Assembly (NCBI RefSeq): GCF_009905375.1
Contig: NC_133650.1
Location: forward strand, 300,575,957 to 300,639,956
Direction of reading: 5' to 3'
DNA: 64,000 nucleotides
Origin: Apium graveolens
Lineage: Eukaryota > Streptophyta > Magnoliopsida > Apiales > Apiaceae
Shown here piece after piece: positions 48,160-58,124 of the stretch; within the stretch, counting starts at the first letter, position 1; each line of letters begins with the position of its first letter. Position numbers and translations under genes: made by a program. The notes under the pieces were generated by a model. That model was given only the letters and a program-made list of their open reading frames with translations, searched no databases and was not told where the DNA came from.

Positions 48160-48917
48160 TAATGTCAGATACAGATAAGATACCCAATTAAGAGACTTAA
48201 ACACAAATGATATGGCCACTAAAATGTACCCAATAACACAAGAGGCAGAGCGAAATGAGATGAAGGCTCTGATAGCTGACTAATCCTGCAAAAAAGGCTC
48301 CAATACGAGAGGAGATGGAGAAGCAGCCGGTGGAGGTGGAGATTTGACAACGGAAACCATTAGCTTTTGGCCCAGAGAACAATAGTTCAATACAGTGCAG
48401 ACATAATAAAAGACATCCTGCTCTATCAGAGGAACACTTGCGGGGCTATTGTAAACGTTGGAAGCTTGATCTGCGGTGTGTTGACGGAGGAATCCGGTAA
48501 CAACAAATTTTGAGGTTTCTCGCCGGAATTAAGATTTATGATGGGGGTTCTTCGCCGGAAAATCAAGCGGTGTGTGGTGGCTCTGTATTAATTGGTGGCT
48601 GAGATTAATTAGGGCAAGTGATGAAAAGATCTCAACTTCTTACCCCTCTCAATGTACCTACATACCCTTTATATAGGGATCAAACATGACGTAGTTCTCG
48701 GAGAACAAGAAATCTAATGGGCTTAGATTTCTTATTCCTAGGCCCGGTAGAAGAAGCCCATCCAGAATCCATATTCCGCTAGTTTTAGGAATGTCCAACT
48801 ATGAGGCCCAACCGCGAAGGTTCAAGACTCGTCCGTAATCGTAGGACTTCACAGATAATGCATCTTCCTGCGCAAAGATATCACTCCGCTACAGTTATCT
48901 CCCTTGATTTACGGACG

Positions 48918-50474
48918 CAGGGTCGGCCCTTGGGTAAGGCGCCCAAGGCGACCGCCTAGGGCACCACCGCGCACAGGGGCACCAAAATATTTCAATAACA
49001 TATGTATATAGGTGTATTTATTTTTTATATTATTTATTTTTTTTATTTTAAAATACAAATTTTAATTAGAATATATTAACATATATGTGATTGAGGGACA
49101 TATTAAAATTTTAAAATATATTATTATCTTTGTGATAACTTTATTTTATAATTAAAATATAATTTACTTTAATTTACTTTAAAAATATAATTAATAAATT
49201 TATTTAATAAACAAAACAAAGTAAAAATGTGAAAGGTTCGGAGAAATTGAGTTTTTGGACTATGCGAGTCTATACCCATTACCCCAAATGGCCAGATGAA
49301 GTCATATAACAAAAGTACAAAACTCTCTCCTTCCCTCTGCTTAACTATCGAATAAAATACAGAACACAGATTGTTCTCTGTTCATTCTGAATATCAATTA
49401 TCAAAACACTGGAAGTCATTGACTTATCGTGAAGATCGGATCATCTGTGCTTTGCAATTCAGCAATTATAACACAGGTATGGTTTAAAGATTTCTATTCT
49501 AATTACTTTTTTTAATAATATTGTAATTTAGTATTTGTTTATTATTATTTTTCAATTTAAGGATTTGATGTGAATAATTAGAGAATAATTGAGATTTGTT
49601 TTTGTAAAAAGTAGTATGTCTTTTGTGATTTACTAATTTGGGATTGGTGACTAAAATTAATTGCATTATTTTGTTTGATGACTAGATAATTTGAAAATGA
49701 AGCGTAACCAGTTACTGGGGCATCAAAAAAGGCAAAAGAAATTGAAAGCGGCGGAAGCAGAGAAATTGCAAATGGGCTCTCTTGACAAGTTTTTTGGGAA
49801 AAAAATAACTAATAGTGGTAATATTGGGGTTCCTATTGAGAATACATATATTAGAAAAGAATCTGAGAATGAAGCTACATATACTGAATTTGAGCAGAAG
49901 ACTGAAACTGAGGAGCCAGAAACTCAAAATTTAAAAGATGGGCTTGTCGAGAATAATGTAGAAGAGACTGAGAAAGAAATTTCAGATGTTAGTATCAATT
50001 ATGATCCTGGTACATTTTCTAGATTGAAACTGATCAAATCTTATCTCCGCTCTTCGATGTCTCAAGATAGACTTAATGGATTGGCTTTATTCTCTATTGA
50101 AAGTGAGCTGACAAGTTCTCTAGATTATAACAAAATCATAGAGAGATTCACATCTCAAAAGCTTGGAAAAAAGTTTCAAAATCAATAAAGGTAAACTCAT
50201 TTTTATAACTTTATTTTGACATTGTTGTGTACTAGTAATGATGGTTGTTCTATATTCATGATACTACATCAGTGGCTTGCAGGAGATTATTGCAGGAGGT
50301 TGAAAACTTGGATATTTAGCGTACAAGAAATTCATTATATTCACTTGCTACTTTAGATTCAAGTAAGTTTTCTTTTATACAATGAATATATCTTATTGTG
50401 ATTTTTTGGTTATGAATATGGGGCACCATTTTTGAATCTCGCCTAGGGCACCCAAATACATAGGGTCGGCCCTG
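48918..50474 (+). mobile_element. Internally deleted hAT transposon nested in the LTR
   Basis: The left end CAGGGTCGGCCCT and right end AGGGTCGGCCCTG are 13-bp inverted repeats with one or two mismatches, flanked by an exact 8-bp duplication TACGGACG (48910-48917 and 50475-50482), the hAT hallmark. GCCTAGGGCACC words follow inside both ends. 1557 bp, with one ORF made of transposase ends. Confidence 0.93.
49691..50188 (+). CDS. hAT-derived 165-aa ORF joining transposase amino and carboxyl ends
   Basis: The ORF opens with a Lys/Arg-rich stretch ending GSLDKFFGKK, typical of the amino end of plant hAT (zinc-finger MYM-type 1-like) transposases, has an acidic middle, then FSRLKLIKSYLRSSMSQDRL and NGLALFSIESEL, the typical carboxyl tail after the dimerisation region. 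The catalytic core and zinc finger are missing, so it cannot transpose. A GT near 49474 and AG just before the ATG (CTAG at 49683-49686) suggest a 5' UTR intron. It may be a by-product of deletion or could act as a small regulator; the latter is speculation. Confidence 0.75.
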   Translation: MKMKRNQLLGHQKRQKKLKAAEAEKLQMGSLDKFFGKKITNSGNIGVPIENTYIRKESENEATYTEFEQKTETEEPETQNLKDGLVENNVEETEKEISDVSINYDPGTFSRLKLIKSYLRSSMSQDRLNGLALFSIESELTSSLDYNKIIERFTSQKLGKKFQNQ

Positions 50475-50884
50475 TACGGACGCATGTATAGCCGCGGTTC
50501 ACCCCAAATGTCGGACGCGTCCCTGTCCCCCGAATGAGGATAACCCACCAGATAACAGGACAGGTGATCCCAAGCTCTTGGGTGCAAAGTGCAGGATGAC
50601 TCCAAAGTTCTCCAACGAGGACACCCGTTGAATACAAGAACAGAGTTCCCAGAGTGTTACCGCATCCCCAACGAGGACATCGGTTGAATACAGGGGGAGG
50701 CCTTCAATCATCAGGCATACCCCTGGAGGCCTTCAAGATTTTCACGGACATCCCCCTCCTTGACCGTCTCAAGGAGGGAATTCTTCAAAGAGTACCTGCA
50801 ACAAATACGTTAATGCAAATAATTATCCATTACTCCTTCCATCATTGCCTTGTCCTGAGGTTGTTCTTGTTTTCCTTGCCCCAG

Positions 50885-51115
50885 GTGAGGATAAGCTCAT
50901 TGCGTCGTCCTGAGCGAGGACAACCCCTTTTCCATATCCTGAGCGAGGACAAGCACGGAACGAGGACAAGCCCAGAGTGAGGACAAGCCCGGAGCGAGGA
51001 CAAGCCCGAAGCCAGGACAAACCATTTGCCTTGTCCTGAGCGAGGACAAGCCCGGAGCGAGGACAAGCCCGAAGCGAGGACAAACCCTTTGCCTTGTCCT
51101 AATCGAGGACAAATC
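50885..51115. repeat. GAGCGAGGACAAGCCCG minisatellite in the LTR
   Basis: About ten 17-bp-like units of GAGCGAGGACAAGCCCG with variants, arranged in a larger repeat that includes TTTGCCTTGTCCT. Frames over it are long by chance and give Leu/Ser/Arg-rich repeats. Confidence 0.88.
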
Positions 51116-52609
51116 CGTTCATCCAAACAAGCCACGTAGTGCATTCCTCTTGACTAGGGCGCGCCCTAGCCCTAGGACGCGTCCACTTATGTTCTGTTGT
51201 AGATTAAACCCACACATAGTCCATATCTTGTATTTCATTAAATGTGGGCGCGTCCTAAGTCTAGGGCGCGTCCTCCCCTCATGCGTTGCGGCCTAAAACC
51301 TAATCCTTCATCCTTTTGCCCCAATTTGATTCCAATTGCCCTTTCTTAACCCGAAATGATCCATATCCAAATTTTGGCTATAACACGGTGTAGTCTTTAA
51401 ACTCTCGTCCCGACACTTGAAACAAGTTGTGAAGCTTTGGATCATAGTCGAACACTACACTTATTTGTCATACATAGAAATCGGTCAATATATAATTTAA
51501 TAAAACCTTCATTCTATTCAGCCCAATTTACAACTTTAATAAACTGTTTGGGGGCAAAGGGATGTTCAAACAATTTCTCACTCACTTTCTTTACGGGATA
51601 CATGGAGTTTAAATTTTGTAACAGACAAGAAAAACCCGCAACTATACGAAACATTTGGAGATTAAAGTTGAAGGTATGAGGAACATACAGAGAATATCGC
51701 CGACGACAAAAGAGTGAGATGAAGACCAGTTGGTGTATAAGTCGTTGGTAAGAGGTATAGACCACTTGTAGCCTTCTCCTCCTACTAAGTACTGTGCACC
51801 ATTTGAATGATCTGGACTGTAAATCAGTAGTGCTACTACTATGTACACATATACATGAAATGAATCCCAAAATTTAACAGCCATTGCAGTTAGCAATATG
51901 CATAAAGTATACAAAGTTTGCACTTTGCGTTGTTATGAGAAATGATGAGGCGACGGTTATGATAAAACACGTAGAGGAAGAGACGATGTCCTATTTAATC
52001 CATGATAATGTAACTGATTAAAAATTATTCTTTCATACATGACGGGTTGAAATTTAGACTTTCTATCAGTCAAATATTTTTTTATCAAATCCCAACCTCT
52101 TTCTGTCCGATATAAGATTGGGCTTTGTCCGGTTTTTAATTAATCCCCACATTACGAGGTTCGGGTCTAAAAAACCCGATACGATTATGGGTGTAATTCG
52201 AGCTGAGTCTATATTGTGCTTATCAAATTTATGTTGAAGCTTTTTTCAATCGATTCGAATCGAATTCAAAAATAATCGAGTCTCAAATTATGTTCAAACT
52301 CGACTCGTTACGAGTCGAGTTCGAGCTGTTCACGAATTTTCGAACTTATCGAGTTTTTCGAATTTTTAACGAGTTGTCAAGATTACCGAATTTTCGAGCC
52401 TATTAAGGTTATTATCGAGTTTTCAGATTTTCCTGAAACTTATTTGATTATATTATCTTATTCTTAAGTTTAACATAAAAATATTATTATATTTTTTAAA
52501 TAATTTCTGAATAACATACTTACTCTCCTTTTCCAATTAATTAAAAAAAATACTCTAATCTCAACTATTCATATATATTTTACAAAACATTTTATCTTTA
52601 TTACGACTA

Positions 52610-52632
52610 GATATATATATATATATATATAT
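52610..52632. repeat. (AT)n microsatellite
   Basis: About eleven AT units. Confidence 0.9.
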
Positions 52633-52761
52633 TACTTTAATAACAAATGATGATAACAATAATAAATTGTAATTTTTTTATCCGGACAAATTTGATTTTT
52701 TGTTTCTTCAAAATTGGCACCATGAACTAATAACCATTAGTAGTTTTATAAATTATATTTA

Positions 52762-53262
52762 GGATATTCTTTATGGTACTACTGTTCAATTGGCTTTTTC
52801 TCGTTGATAACATTAATTTATTAACTTCTACCTATGATAACCCCGTAAATTTGGTTTTTCGCTCGGGATACCCCCGTGTTAAGTAAAATATAATAGAATT
52901 GATTTCGGACCGGAAAACAAATTTTATATTTAAAATTTTGGAACAAACTACATGAAATAGACATTTGAATCATGTAAATCGGAGTTAAAATGAGTGAGAT
53001 ATGTTTAAACTTCATACCAAATTTGACCATTAATATTTCACTCATATTGACTCCATTTTACATGATTTAAGAATCAATTTTATGTAATTTTTCACAAAGA
53101 TTTTAAATATACAATTTGTTTCCTAGTCGAAAACCAATTGTATTACATTTACTTAATACGGGGTATCCCAAGTGAAAAATCAAATGTACAGGGTTACCAC
53201 GGATAAATTGATGATACCAGTGAAAAAGCCAATTTTACGATGATACTATTGAGAATATCCCT
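52762..53262. mobile_element. Mutator-like MITE with long inverted repeats
   Basis: The left arm GGATATTCTTTATGGTACTA...CAATTGGCTTTTTC is mirrored at the right (inverse GGGATATTCTCAATAGTATC...AATTGGCTTTTTC), with pairing extending well over 100 bp per arm. An exact 9-bp duplication TTATATTTA lies outside (52753-52761 and 53263-53271), as in Mutator-like elements. 501 bp, no coding. Confidence 0.88.
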
Positions 53263-53822
53263 TATATTTATTATGATAATTGTCAGTAAGTGTAAGTAGG
53301 GGTTCCGACTTATATATTATATTTTTAATCAATAACCGAACTTAATCGAGTGCTTAATGTATTGACTAGTGAAAAAATTAATCAAAGTAATAACTAAGAT
53401 ATCAGATACATTTCAATAACGCCAAGTATAAAACAATCATTAGATACGTTGTGTTATTACGTGAAGAAAGTAAAGTTCAATTACGAAAGTTAATATTTTG
53501 TTTACAAACAAAAAACAGTTTTAATTGATTTGAACATAATACAGCCGGGACAAACCCCCAACTGCCGATACAATCAGATTGTAAAACAAATAACATACTA
53601 AAAATAATTAGATGATTTTTTTCCCAATCGTTTAACACACATAATTTAAAAATTCTTAAAGTTAAAAACGAAATCAAATACATCCCAAACAATTCAAACT
53701 GCACCAAAATCTCTGAAAACATCAACATCACAATTGACCATATCACATAAAAATTATTGTTAGCCCAATGTTGAGAAACACCAATCGTATAAACTGATAT
53801 TGGAGAAGCGACACCTCATCCA

Positions 53823-53925
53823 TAGACATGCTAAAGGCACCCCAACTATCAACATGCCGAATATCAGCTATAGACATACCGAATGCACCCCAACTATCTA
53901 TATGTCGGATATCAGCTATAAACAT
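53823..53925 (-). repeat. 48-bp direct repeat with a conserved frame
   Basis: Two full units and part of a third with period 48. On the minus strand the open frame 53743-53997 renders each unit as a 16-residue repeat: GMFIADIRHIDSWGAF then GMSIADIRHVDSWGAF. Differences between units are largely conservative. The host protein family is unknown to me; it could be a captured gene fragment. Confidence 0.5.
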
Positions 53926-54746
53926 GCCGAAAGTGTAAACCCGTGAAGGATGAACAATTTTTGATCGTGAAGGGCGAGCTCTTGCAATAATCATCACCGT
54001 CCCAAATTTGATGCAGACTTTTCAGATTATCAAAAATATAAATAAACTTGTTCACAACAGATCCAACTCAAAATAAACCCGACCATAACTAAACAAAAAT
54101 ATAACAAAACACTCCAAAATAAGAGATAAAATACACACCTCAGGAAGAGAGAGACACAAAACACCCAATAAATTGGGTTTTATTGAAAGGAAATTAATGA
54201 AAACAAAATAATACAAAGGAGTTCGAGCTTTCCACTGGAAAAAACTCTTTCAGTGGAAAGCCCGCCTCCCTCTTCTCATAGGATTTGTTCTTTTTTAAGT
54301 AAAACGAAAATTAATATAAAGAGTTGGGATAAATAAATATATTATAACAAAATAACCTAATTTAATTTTTTTTCAATTCTGATAAAAATCTTATAATGCT
54401 CGTAACTATATTAAAAATTAGCAAATTATTTTATATAAATAATTTTACTAGATAATTGGAAGACACGTAAACTAGAAAATATATGTTTAAAAAACAGAAA
54501 AAAGTAATCGGCTCAGCCAAAAAAAAAGTAATCGAGTTCGAGTTGGAGTTCGAATTTGTCGAGTCCAGCTCGAAAAAAGTCGATTTGACATGAATTTTTT
54601 ATCGAGCCCAAATATATATTCAAACTCGAGTTCGAAAACGAGTCTGAGTCGAGTCGAACCCATTTTATCGAGTCGGCTTGCTTCGAATTACATCCATGTA
54701 CACGATCTTTTTCAAGAGTCATTTTTAAAAACTACAAAAAAAGAAA

Positions 54747-55809
54747 ATGAGTAAATTACAGGGGTGTGGCTATGGTATACACGTATTTGCGAAAAATTGG
54801 CCGAATTTTCAAATTCACAAAATGGTGGCTAGATTTACTTTCCGCATTTCAAAAACGCGTCTCCCGTCATGACCGTTATGTTTTTAACTCAATTAGAAAA
54901 CATAAATTGAAGGGGTATAAAGGTAAAAATAGTTATGTGAGTAAAAAAACAGTACAATCATCCCATCCACAACCCCATCCCCCTCCCCTAATCCCCAACC
55001 CCTGCCCCATTCATAATCTCAATCTTCAATTATCATAAATTCAAACATACTAGTGTATACGTAACTAAACCCTAATTAACAACAGTAGCAATAAATATAA
55101 ACTATACCTATAATATATTTTATCCGAAATTTGGGGGTTTGTGATGTTTATGTTGATTGAAGAATTTGGGGGTCTCGGTAGAGGCCACCACCAACCGCGG
55201 TGGCAACGGCGGTGGTGACAGGTGGTGGTTATTTATTGGAGACGAAGAAAGGGAGAGTGAGAGAGAAGGGGGTTTATGTTACTTGTGAATTGGGGAGAAA
55301 TAAGCCGGGTTTTAGTTGGGTTTGATGGTTTTAATGATCGGAGATTGAGAAAGAGAGATATTGATGGTCTTAATGCGTATGTTGATCGGAAGAGAGATTG
55401 AGAGGTAGGAAGGAGTGTGTTGAGTTGGTGTAGGCGTTTGTTGTATGTATTCGTGGCAGGAAGGAGGGTGAAGCTACCAGCGGCGTTGATGATGGCGTTG
55501 GCGAGTATAATTAAAGAAGATGTTGATGATAATTAAAAGACGAAATATGAAGAGAGGACATGGTAGAAACCAGAAAGGAAAAAAGGGGAGAAGATGATGA
55601 TAATTAAATGTATAAAGATTATAATTATTATAAATATAAAAATCCGAAAATGCCCTTGGTCCGTTAGAACCGTTAGGCTACACTTGACGGCAGACATGTA
55701 TTTGAAAGGCGCAAAGAAAATTCAGCCACCTTTCTGTGAATTTGAAAATCCGGCCATTTTTTTGAAAATACGTGTAAATCACAGCCACACCCGTGTAATT
55801 TACTCAAAA
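54747..55809. mobile_element. Long-TIR transposon, MULE-like
   Basis: Left GAGTAAATTACAGGGGTGTG and right inverse GAGTAAATTACACGGGTGTG start arms of about 80 bp that also share ATTTTCAAATTCACA and GGTGGC. The interior (55130-55520) is less AT-rich, with a GGTGG-rich stretch and GAGAGA runs resembling a plant 5' UTR or coding start, so gene capture is possible. No transposase seen; a flanking duplication is obscured by A-rich DNA. Confidence 0.75.
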
Positions 55810-55825
55810 AAAATATTAAAAAATA

Positions 55826-56360
55826 CTAGCTTAAAACCCGTGCGATGCACGGGTTCCGTTAATATTTAGATTTTTTTATTTTTATTTTATCTGATTTTAT
55901 TGAAATTTTAATATAAATAATTAAATACGTAAATTAATAACAATATAATTATAATTTGATTATGTATAACTTTAAGTTTAATCAAATAGTATAGTATAAA
56001 ATAGTATATGGTTGATGATATTTGAACCATTAACCTTATTTATAAATAATAATTAAATGTTTGACGGGGTTCGAACATGTGAACTTGGTTAGTGTATTTT
56101 TTTTATAAATATTAATATAAATATTTGTTATTGGCAGGATTCAAACCTAGAAATTTATTTGTAATTTTATAAATAATAATATAAATGTTTGTTGTTGGCG
56201 GGATTCGAACCTGTAAGCTTGGTTGGTGTATTTTTTTTAGTATTCTGATATAACGGTTATGATCATTTGGTTTAGAGATCTGACGGTCGTGATCGAAAGT
56301 GATAATCAAAAACAGGGTTAACCAAACTACAAATTATAGTTTTGTTCGGTTATTATATTA
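55826..56360 (-). mobile_element. Helitron-like element, minus orientation, first of two
   Basis: CTAG end (55826-55829, read on minus) followed inward by the perfect hairpin CCCGTGCGATGCACGGG (55837-55853). The body resembles the next element over its whole length. It contains direct repeats of about 65-90 bp carrying GGTTCGAATCC-like words on the minus strand. Right limit approximate. Confidence 0.65.
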
Positions 56361-56363
56361 GTA

Positions 56364-56872
56364 CTAGCTTACGGCCCGTGCGATGCACGGGTTTTGATTA
56401 ATATTTATATATTTTTAATTTTTATTTCATATAATTTATTGAAATTTTATATAAATAATTATATAGTAAATAATGATTATATAATTATAATTTCATTGTT
56501 TATAATTTCAAGTTAAGTTCAAATAATATAAATAATATATGATTGATGGGATTTTATTCATAAATAATAATGTAAATATATGTTGTTGGTAAGATTCAAA
56601 CCTGAAAACTTATACGTATCTTTATACGTAATAATATAAATGTTTGTTGTTAACGAGATTCGAACTTGAGAACTTATATGTATCTTATAAATAATAATAT
56701 AAATGTTTTTGTTGTTGACGGGATTCGAACCTGAGACCTTGTGTAGTGTATTTTTTAGTATTTGGATCTAACGACTCTGATTATTTGATGAAAAAAATCT
56801 GACGGTCGTGATGGAAAGGGATAACCAAAATGAGGGCTAACCAAACTACAAATTATACCCCATTCCGGTTAT
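56364..56872 (-). mobile_element. Helitron-like element, minus orientation, second of two
   Basis: The CTAG end at 56364-56367 and the same hairpin at 56375-56391. Its far end shares ACCAAACTACAAATTATA and CGGTTATTATA with the first element, so the two are near-adjacent copies in the same orientation. Right limit approximate, adjoining a TATAG array. Confidence 0.65.
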
Positions 56873-57030
56873 TATAGTATAATATAGTATAATATAGTAT
56901 AGTATAGTGTAGTGTAGTATAGTATAATATAGTATAGTATAGTATAGTATAGTATAGTATAGTATAGTATAGTATAGTATAGTATAGTATAGTATAGTAT
57001 AGTATAATATAGTATAGTATAGTATAGATA
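56873..57030. repeat. (TATAG)n pentanucleotide array
   Basis: About thirty units, mainly AGTAT with AATAT and GTGTAG variants toward the left; it begins where the second Helitron-like copy ends. Confidence 0.95.
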
Positions 57031-57045
57031 GATTGGGGGGTTATA

Positions 57046-57975
57046 GACTTTTAGGGGTCGTTTGGTTCGTTGGGTGGTATCGAGTTGGAATCGGGAATGG
57101 GCTTAAGCGAGTATGGGTTTGAAACTTGATACTTGATATCACCTGTTTGGTTCAAAAATAGGATGATGATGTATCTCGTTGATAAACTAATTGGAATCAA
57201 GAATCAAAAGACATTTAATTATTTTTTTGTTAATTTATTATTTTAATATTAAAAACTAAAATTATACACAATCACTTGATTTAATCATAATTAGTAAGGC
57301 TAAAAATAATTTTTTTTTGAAAAATACCTAAGGCTAAAGATATTTTTACAAATATACTATAATTTTTTTAAAAAAATTGCAAAAATACTTTTTTATTTTC
57401 AAAAGTACTATTTTCCTATTTTTTTTACGAATAAATTGTTTAATGCAACTTGATTCAATTAGATGCAACTTTCGACTAATTTATGCCACTCCATGTAACC
57501 ACAAATGCAACAAAAAAACTCGATACAACTAGTTATATGTCTGCTTGATTTTAGTTGATTCTATATTTTTGCTAAAAAATTTAAAAGATAGTAAAATCAC
57601 AAAAAAATAAAAAAAAGCTAGTATTTTTGATATTTTTTCTTATTATAATATTAGTTTATAAATATTGTTACGTATTATCTAAGAAAATAAAATATACATT
57701 CACATTTTTTATTTATCAATATTAAAATTTGCGCTAAAAAAAGAATTATATTTTAGTTAAAAAGAAAGACGAGCGAAATAGCGAAATAATGAAAATGCTA
57801 CCCCAAAATTTGATTTAGCTCATACCCACCTCTTCAGGTGAGTTTCTAAACCCTATACCTCAGGGTTTCAAGAATGAGTTTTAAAATAAATTTTTTTTAA
57901 CCAAACACATGGTATGAGTTTTATCCATTCCAACCCAATACCTCATACCCAAATTTGTTGGTTCACATAAAAGTC
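57046..57975. mobile_element. hAT-like non-autonomous element with imperfect TIRs
   Basis: Left GACTTTTAGGGGTCGTTTGG and right inverse GACTTTTATGTGAACCAACA share the outer octamer, and inner GGGTTGGAAT and TTTGGTT words recur in inverted order. Interior AT-rich, no coding. Class inferred from the GGTCGTTTGGTT word, common in plant hAT MITEs. Confidence 0.5.
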
Positions 57976-58024
57976 ATTTGAAAAGTAGCAAGGTTGTAGT
58001 TGACTACTTGAACACGACCCTACC

Positions 58025-58033
58025 TATATAAAA
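58025..58033 (+). promoter_or_regulatory. TATA box of the RING-CH gene
   Basis: TATATAAAA, 92 bp before the start codon, in a position to set transcription about 30 bp downstream and leave a 5' UTR of about 65 nt. Confidence 0.6.
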
Positions 58034-58124
58034 TCTAAGAGGAATACGTCCAAGTCCACTGATCATCATGTTTCTTTGGTATAAATACTTGTAAATAAGG
58101 AGTTTGTGTTCAGAGTCCGAGTCA

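Larger units (their letters stand above)
48479..51385. mobile_element. Solo LTR (nested hAT inside) in phytocyanin exon 2
   Basis: Begins TGTTGACGG and ends GGCTATAACA, flanked by CGGTG on both sides (48474-48478 and 51386-51390). TG...CA ends with a 5-bp duplication indicate LTR-retrotransposon integrase. No second LTR, primer site or pol was seen, so a solo LTR is the best reading; a short non-autonomous element is the alternative. Without the nested hAT it is about 1342 bp. It carries a GAGGACAAG minisatellite and GC-rich words near 51160-51270. Confidence 0.82.
48280..51884 (-). pseudogene. Phytocyanin gene split by an LTR insertion
   Basis: Paralogue of the intact gene at 61821-62535. 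Exon 1 is 51689-51884 (ATG 51884-51882, signal peptide, YLVGGEGYKWSIPLTN), intron 51455-51688 with GT-AG ends, and exon 2 is in two pieces, 51391-51454 and 48280-48478, separated by the solo LTR with its CGGTG duplication. Apart from this insertion the frame is open to a TAG at 48280-48282, so the disruption is fairly recent. It lacks five residues of the Pro/Ser tail and has Tyr for a Cys (FKDYT versus FKDCT), which would remove one half of the conserved disulphide. Any transcript would end in LTR sequence shortly after FKDYTVL. Confidence 0.9.
52190..54700. repeat. CTCGAG-word bounded repeat, possible large non-autonomous transposon
   Basis: 52195-52420 and 54525-54690 are both rich in TCGAGTTCGAG-type words in opposed orientation. 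The outer edges read GGGTGTAATTCGAGC and, inverted, GGATGTAATTCGAAGC, which pair as terminal repeats. No matching target duplication was found. The interior holds a MULE MITE and a 48-bp repeat. Confidence 0.5.

Noticed and set aside
50393..51144. Several overlapping ORFs rich in Leu, Ser, Arg and Gly
   Set aside because: They are generated by the GAGGACAAG minisatellite and the GC-rich LTR; no start context or homology.
48479..51385. Full-length LTR retrotransposon
   Set aside because: No second copy of the terminal sequence, primer site or polymerase was found; a solo LTR explains the ends and target duplication better.
54766..55038. 90-codon plus-strand ORF
   Set aside because: Its first part is the terminal inverted repeat of the long-TIR element and the rest is low complexity.
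56196..56230. Possible tRNA gene suggested by GGTTCGAATCC on the minus strand
   Set aside because: No acceptor stem, anticodon arm or A box at the right distance; the word recurs in Helitron-internal repeats.
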